Assembly (NCBI RefSeq): GCF_902459465.1
Contig: NC_047080.1
Span: forward strand, 11,630,866 to 11,694,865
Reading direction: 5' to 3'
DNA from: Asterias rubens
Taxonomy: Eukaryota; Echinodermata; Asteroidea; Forcipulatida; Asteriidae
Length of the DNA: 64,000 nt
Made by a program: the position numbers and the translations under genes. The notes beneath the pieces were generated by a model. It was given only the letters and a program-made list of their open reading frames with translations, ran no database searches and had not been told where the DNA came from. Below are positions 58,600-64,000 of the stretch, in pieces. Position 1 is the stretch's first letter; each line of letters begins with the position of its first letter.

Positions 58600-61500
58600 C
58601 GTATACATTGGATGATAGGCTTTAGAAAAGACAACGGAGGATAAAGTAAACAGTGTTAAACATGCTCGTGTCAACGAAGAGAAAAATGGTTGGATAAAAT
58701 AATAATGTTTTGTACGTGAGCCAGGGAGATACATGGAAACGGCATTGACAAAGGACGTGATAAACTCTATCACTACAGGACCACTACTTTGGAAGAGACC
58801 TGCATTGTACTTTTCCCTTTCAAAAGTTAAATAGAGTCATACATTATGTCTTGTATGTATAATTAAATAAGATAGCAAGTATAAAATAACTAGTTGATTA
58901 ATAGTTAGGAAATACATAAATGAGGAGTGAATTAAAGAGCGTGTGTATTAATGGATGTGAGATGGATGCATAGGTTGTAAATTATAAAATGGAACTTGAG
59001 TTAATTATCTTGTATAAATACTGAAATAAAATCTAGATAAATAAAAAAAAAAAGGCCACCAAACATAAAACTCAAAAACAAACATTCATGCAAGTTACAA
59101 CAGCAAACGCATCGCATTGCTAATGCGCAGCTTTGGACAGTATGGAGCTCTTGCATATTCAAAGATGCAAAATGAGACGCGGTTCTCATTTCTCAATGAT
59201 GTAAACATTAAATGACTCAGACTACAATGTCAGAAATCTTCACGCTATGACACCACGCCCAACAAAGATATCTTCAATATCAGAGTGAATCAACCACGCC
59301 CATGTATGGGTTTTTCGTCACACCCACCATCAATGTGAGTTCTTCTGTACCGCGCTCGTCAAAGACAGCCAACAAATCATCGAAGTGGACGCAACATTCG
59401 ACCACGCCCATAAAAATTAACCAATGGATCATCAATGTGAATGTGTCATTAACAACAATGTGTGGATGCATCTTTAACCACACCCTGAAGGGAAAGGATG
59501 ATCAAAAAACATTATTGTGACTTTATCAATTGCTTATCCAAATTTTTAGTAAAGTAAAACAACCGAAACAATAGTAATATTGCTTCTGTGTCAAAACTAG
59601 AGCAGACACATACTGTTCGTGTACACTTTTTTACTTTGCTTAGTTGGTGTTATTTACATAAACTGGTATGCAGTTTTGCAATAACGTAAGCTTCAACTTT
59701 CTGGTCATAACCAAGAAGTGATTAATTATTGTGTTATTGTTGCCATCGAAGACATTATGTGTAATGTTTACAATTCTTCAGAGACATTGAGCCACCACGA
59801 TCGCAATGTTTGTGAGATCCACAGAACGTAACGTCGAGGGCGCACTTGTCACATGGAAACAGCTGGATTTTCAAAGGAGAAAATATTTGTATGTATACAA
59901 ATAGTGAACCATAGGCAATAAAAATGAACATTTTGAACAATGAGGGCAGCATAACTATCGTTCCGCCACGGCTCTGCGTTCCGCTACGAAACTTATATCC
60001 AACCACAACACATCATACAATACCCAAAACCACTTACACGAATAAAACACTAAATTTATACAAATTCTTTATTTTTGTTTAAATAAATTGATAACTAAAT
60101 GTTATTATGTATGCAGTGAAGGATGAGAATGAGAATGTGGCATTGTAATCAGTAAAACAGTAAAAAATATACATTATTTTATACACGAATAAATAAATAC
60201 TTCGAGCTTATAAATAGTTCTTGGAAAGTATAATTTGTACCGTAGGTTAGTTAGAATAATGTAGTATTTAACTGGGTTGGAATGGTCCCTGTGGTGCCGA
60301 AACATGGGCTAGGTAAGAGATCTTCAAAGGCGTCTTTGCTTTTCAGTCTACCAGCCTAAGGAGAAGATGAGAAGGGGTGGTGTCTATCGTCGTCTTCCAC
60401 CTCATTGGACCCCTGTTCAAATCCCACTGGGGCACTACGTGGATGAGGTTTTCAGTCCCTTCCTGACTGCTTGGGTATTCCGTCGATTCATTTTCTGGGG
60501 TTTTCCTCCCGCATAAAACTGAAACTTCCTTCCTTGTCTTTTTTCCATGGGTGATTAAGTTCACTTTTCTAAGAGGTCTTGAAAAGAAAATGAAAGTCTG
60601 GGGAATGGATGGAGATAACTTCAAGTGTTTCTTGTGTACCCCACTGTTTACATTGTGTCGTGTCTATTATAAAATAGATATCCCTTTGTATGTAACAGTA
60701 AAAAGAAAAATAGGCCTATCAATCTCAAATCAGTTTCAAATAATAATTTACTTTTTAGAAACATTTATCAACGTTAAAAAAGGCACAAATTACTCTAGGG
60801 AGAAATGTGAAGTGTGAATGTTTGGTTGATTGGTGGGTTATATTCACTAATTCAATAAATGGTTTATTAATAATTATTTTAAATCAATACTAAGATCACT
60901 CAGTCAAACATAATCTCATATAAACACAACTCATCGTCAACACGCGTGCCAAGCGACTATTACAGGGTGAAGGAACAATGACGATCTATCATTAACTTTT
61001 TGTCTTACGGAACAATTTGTCAATGAGGAATTATTCGATGGATTTGAACTTCAAGAAAATCATCAAGATACGCACATGGAAAACCTGCAATTTGCTTCAG
61101 ATTCAAGACAATGATACATTTTAATTGTACTGGATACTTATGTGACCAACTCAATGGAATGGATATCTAACTGGTTAAATCTCACTGGAATAAAGGGCTC
61201 ACCTTTGCAAGTACCGTAAGAAGCCACCAAGTCTTCGTTAAGAAAGGAGTAGCAAATCATGACAATGTATTACGTAAAACAATAACATTACATGTTTGAA
61301 AATGTAAAAAAAACTTATTTTAAGTTGTATATTTCTTATAGTTTGTTTACTTACTTCAAGGAAAGGCTGTTTCTGAACAAGAAACAAGTGAACCACTAGT
61401 TAGGACATTTTACATCAAAACTTGTGCCATTTTAAAGGAGGTAAAAACAGCAAGCAAATCTTCAAACGAGAAGCTGGAAGTGACAGACACATGAGGACAC

Positions 61501-61870
61501 TATTGCAAGTGAACAGTTTTCTATGGATATTGATAGCAGTCGGCAAGAACATTGTCAAGGGCAATAAACCTTTTTTATGGTATCCACCCTTCGGACATTT
61601 TGAACTTTAGCTAAACGATCAAGCGCATCGCAAGGCATAATACACTTTTAAATTTGAAACAGTCATGAAAACGCTTAGAAAAACAAAATACAACATATCA
61701 AATTGTAGTTGATAAATTTAATATAAATTTGGTAATAACGTATGCGAGACATCAGATGAGTGGAAAGAGGTGGGTTTCGTGTGTTAGTGGATAAAAAATA
61801 TTTAAATAAACTAACATAGGTAATTAAAATAATAATAAATGTAAACTTAAGAATTCGTTCAAAGGAAACC
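58600..61870. other. Intergenic stretch, no certain gene
   Basis: Contains a CCACGCCC cluster (59253-59485), a short minus-strand cysteine-rich frame (59755-59952) and a SINE relative (about 60340-60545). Otherwise AT-rich and unassigned. Confidence 0.45.
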
Positions 61871-61876
61871 ATGTAA

Positions 61877-62250
61877 TTGTTTGGAACCGCTCAAGGAGGA
61901 ACGCCTGTCTTCGTTGTCAAGTTGTACGTCACATTCGCTCCTATTGCCAAGGATAATTTTCCTCATCCTCAAGAATGGGTGGTCCGACTAATTTTTCATG
62001 CAGAAAACTTTGTCTTTCTATGTCAACGTTCTATAACTCTTTTCCATCTTCTTATTCCTTTGTATTTCAATGCTCCTCATCTTGGGAAAAAAATCCGTGT
62101 CTTGTTTCAAAACCACATTCAACCTGGATGCATGCAAGTGGATTTCGGGCAAGAGGTAGTTTCTATCTTAGGAATCTATCAAGACTTATTTTCTTTCTCC
62201 TGTCATCTTTATCTCGAAAGGGAAGATACCTCGGCAAAAGTCGAGAAAAG
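61877..62250 (+). other. Possible exon ending in a strong donor
   Basis: An open stretch runs to a consensus donor at 62251 (GAAAAG|GTAAGTGTGT), which resembles the donors of the 56-58.6 kb array. The upstream CT-rich character is also similar. A frame of about 125 codons is open but starts without a supported ATG and shows no family signature, so it may be a further non-coding module. Low confidence either way. Confidence 0.3.
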
Positions 62251-62259
62251 GTAAGTGTG

Positions 62260-63050
62260 TCGAATAGGGACACTCTTCGCGCGGACTTCGGGTCATAACT
62301 TTATCATCTTACAATTTCCTTCGTTCCTGGCTTTGAAATCAAGTATTTTCTTTCATCTTTGAAAGTTGTTTAAGATTACACTTCCGCTTGCTCTAAAGGG
62401 TTTAAAGGTAGAGGACATCTTCGAGATGAACAGGGATGCGAGCTTACTTTTGGGATAACAGGGGAACTCATCTTATTGCACCATTTTGTCCAGCTTGGAA
62501 AAAATATCGACTTGAACATGGATGATGGCGATACAGGGCTTTGTAACAAAAATGCATCAGAGGAACCTACTTGCAAAAGAAGGAGATCAACTTGGGTAGT
62601 GGCACCCATACACTAGCAAGGAGTGCAAGGATACATTCTTGACACGTCAGGCGGTCTTAGAAGTATAAGTCTCGACATCAGCGCCTGTAAATACCACTGC
62701 GAGCTAGGAGGAAACATCCTTCTTCTTGTTTGTCTTTTTTAAGGTTTTTTTTAATTTACAGTTTTTCTAATAAGGCCTAGTTTTAACGTAACAAATCTGG
62801 GAGTGATATTTTTGGTACAAGTGAGTGAGTGAGTGAGATGAGAGAGATGAAGCGATGGCTGAATCAACTGAATGGATGAAGTTTGATTAGTTCCAACACA
62901 TTGGGGGGGGGGGGGGTACTTACTACTTAATAAATTGAAACAATTAAAATAACAACAACCTTAACAAACAGCAAACATTACTCACTCAGTCAAACAGTTC
63001 ACAAAGTCTAACGTTTAAACGTGACGTCACTGAGCGTTTGTGCGAACGGG
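62260..63050. other. Intergenic stretch, no gene recognised
   Basis: A (GAGT)n run near 62820 and a G run at about 62905-62916 are the only features seen. Confidence 0.45.
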
Positions 63051-63183
63051 GATGAAAAAACATTACGTCATCGCGAGTGCCTCAATGGATGCACCAATCA
63101 GGATCGCGATTGAGAGGATTCAGCGTCAACTCATGAATAACTATCACCTGCTCTGGAAACTGGAACTAAAAACATTACGTCAT
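63022..63183. promoter_or_regulatory. Cluster of CRE/ATF-like sites
   Basis: A palindromic TGACGTCA at 63022-63029 and TTACGTCAT at 63063-63071 and 63175-63183. The latter two belong to the tandem duplication below. Regulatory use is inferred. Confidence 0.4.
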
Positions 63184-63247
63184 CGCGTGTCAATGGATGC
63201 ACCAATCAGGATCGCGATTGAGAGGATTCAGCGTCAACTCATGAATA
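63055..63247. repeat. Tandem duplication of about 80 bp, 114-bp offset
   Basis: Copies at 63055-63139 and 63169-63247 share ACATTACGTCATCGCG, GCACCAATCAGGATCGCG and GCGTCAACTCATGAATA. The translated frame repeats with them, which explains the open frame at 63040-63264; it is not a gene. Confidence 0.9.
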
Positions 63248-63839
63248 CACGCTCAGGAAGATAACAATGTCTGTGGATATTTATCAAGATTGGAAAAACC
63301 ATGGAAGAAAAGATGAACTTTTGTTTTATAACTGCCCCAAACTGTAGGTAACAACTGTTAATTTCTTGGAAAGTTATTATCTGTGCATGTAATGTGCACG
63401 AAAATTCGTTATCAATAAGTGAACAAGATATTGGAATAATTTAAAGGTATTGACCGAATTTATGGAACTGTTTTGTTGATTTATAATAATGTGTGCTCAG
63501 CAAAAGTCGACAATAAAGTCACTGACAAAAATAATGTTTTCTTTTCCTTCGATGGGTAGCTTTTTATGGATGCTCTTTGGAGCCAAAATGTTGGGTTACT
63601 TTTGTTTTGCTTTATTATGTTGTTTGTGAAAATTCGTATTATCGAGTGACTCCGCATAATCTTCGAGTGACATTATAGTGTGAAAGTCATCAATAAATTA
63701 TTGAGTTTTTCTTTAGAAATTGTTTCACTTTGATTCACGGAAGTTGTAAAGGGACGAGGTGTCTACGAACACTTAGGAGTTTCTGCAGCTGCCACTAGAA
63801 CGAGCGACGTGACCTCCTATTCGCATAGCGTAGAGTACG

Positions 63840-64000
63840 GACCGTGACACGTCGTCATTCATGCCACCAAATAACGATGACGCAAAAATGGCAAACGCAA
63901 GTGCACGCGCGGGGCAGGATGGGCCCAAATGCCGATGGACGACCCTCCTTTGATCTCTACACGATGGTGCCCTACTCGAATGACGTCATGCACACGAATG
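63840..64000. repeat. TGACGTCA-bearing MITE, right end of window
   Basis: Motifs ATGACGCAAAAATGGC, GCACGCGCGGGGC, GATGGTGCCCTACTCG and AATGACGTCATGC match the family at 46612-46765. Confidence 0.5.

Noticed and set aside
63040-63264. 74-codon frame with an internal peptide repeat
   Set aside because: The peptide repeat simply mirrors a DNA tandem duplication; the DNA looks regulatory, not coding.

Overview
The window is nuclear DNA from an animal: AT-rich, intron-bearing and packed with short repeats. Two protein families (a membrane ApeC protein and beta-gamma-crystallin/aerolysin fusions), together with many palindromic MITEs and tRNA-derived SINEs, suggest an echinoderm, most likely a sea star. 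The species assignment is inference. Almost all open frames longer than 60 codons are chance frames in introns, spacers or repeats. Real coding sequence was recognised by splice sites, phase bookkeeping and family motifs.

Layout. (1) 2567-2680 (+): last coding exon and poly(A) signal of a gene that lies mostly to the left of the window; product not recognised. (2) 3-23 kb: no gene seen, only repeats (SINEs, two-armed MITEs, a tandem duplication, a hammerhead-like motif). (3) 23337-28148 (+): complete six-exon gene for a 305-residue type I membrane protein with an extracellular ApeC (apextrin C-terminal) domain. (4) 28.4-35.1 kb: repeats, including a 71-bp minisatellite, a perfect 26-bp palindrome and a TTGCATATGCAA-rich inverted element. 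(5) 35434-36351 (+): sulfotransferase/P-loop protein in one coding exon. (6) 38424-42318 (-) and 45813-49802 (-): a tandem pair of seven-exon genes for cytosolic-type proteins with a beta-gamma-crystallin domain pair followed by an aerolysin/ETX-MTX2-like pore-forming domain. The 45.8-49.8 kb copy is intact (347 residues). The 38.4-42.3 kb copy has two frame-breaking deletions and looks like a pseudogene. Both keep the same exon plan, TATA box and 5' untranslated exon. (7) 50.3-56 kb: mosaic repeats, no gene seen. (8) 56.2-58.6 kb (and perhaps 62.2 kb): pyrimidine-rich modules, each closed by a strong splice donor, perhaps a non-coding multi-exon transcript. (9) 59-64 kb: no gene certain; GC-box-like and CRE-like motif clusters.

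The ApeC protein and the crystallin-aerolysin proteins both belong to families linked to microbial recognition or epithelial defence, so 23-50 kb could be a small defence neighbourhood. That is inference from family membership and proximity only. The strongest observations are the intact/decayed crystallin-aerolysin pair, the membrane-anchored ApeC gene with two candidate signal-peptide exons, and the splice-donor module array.
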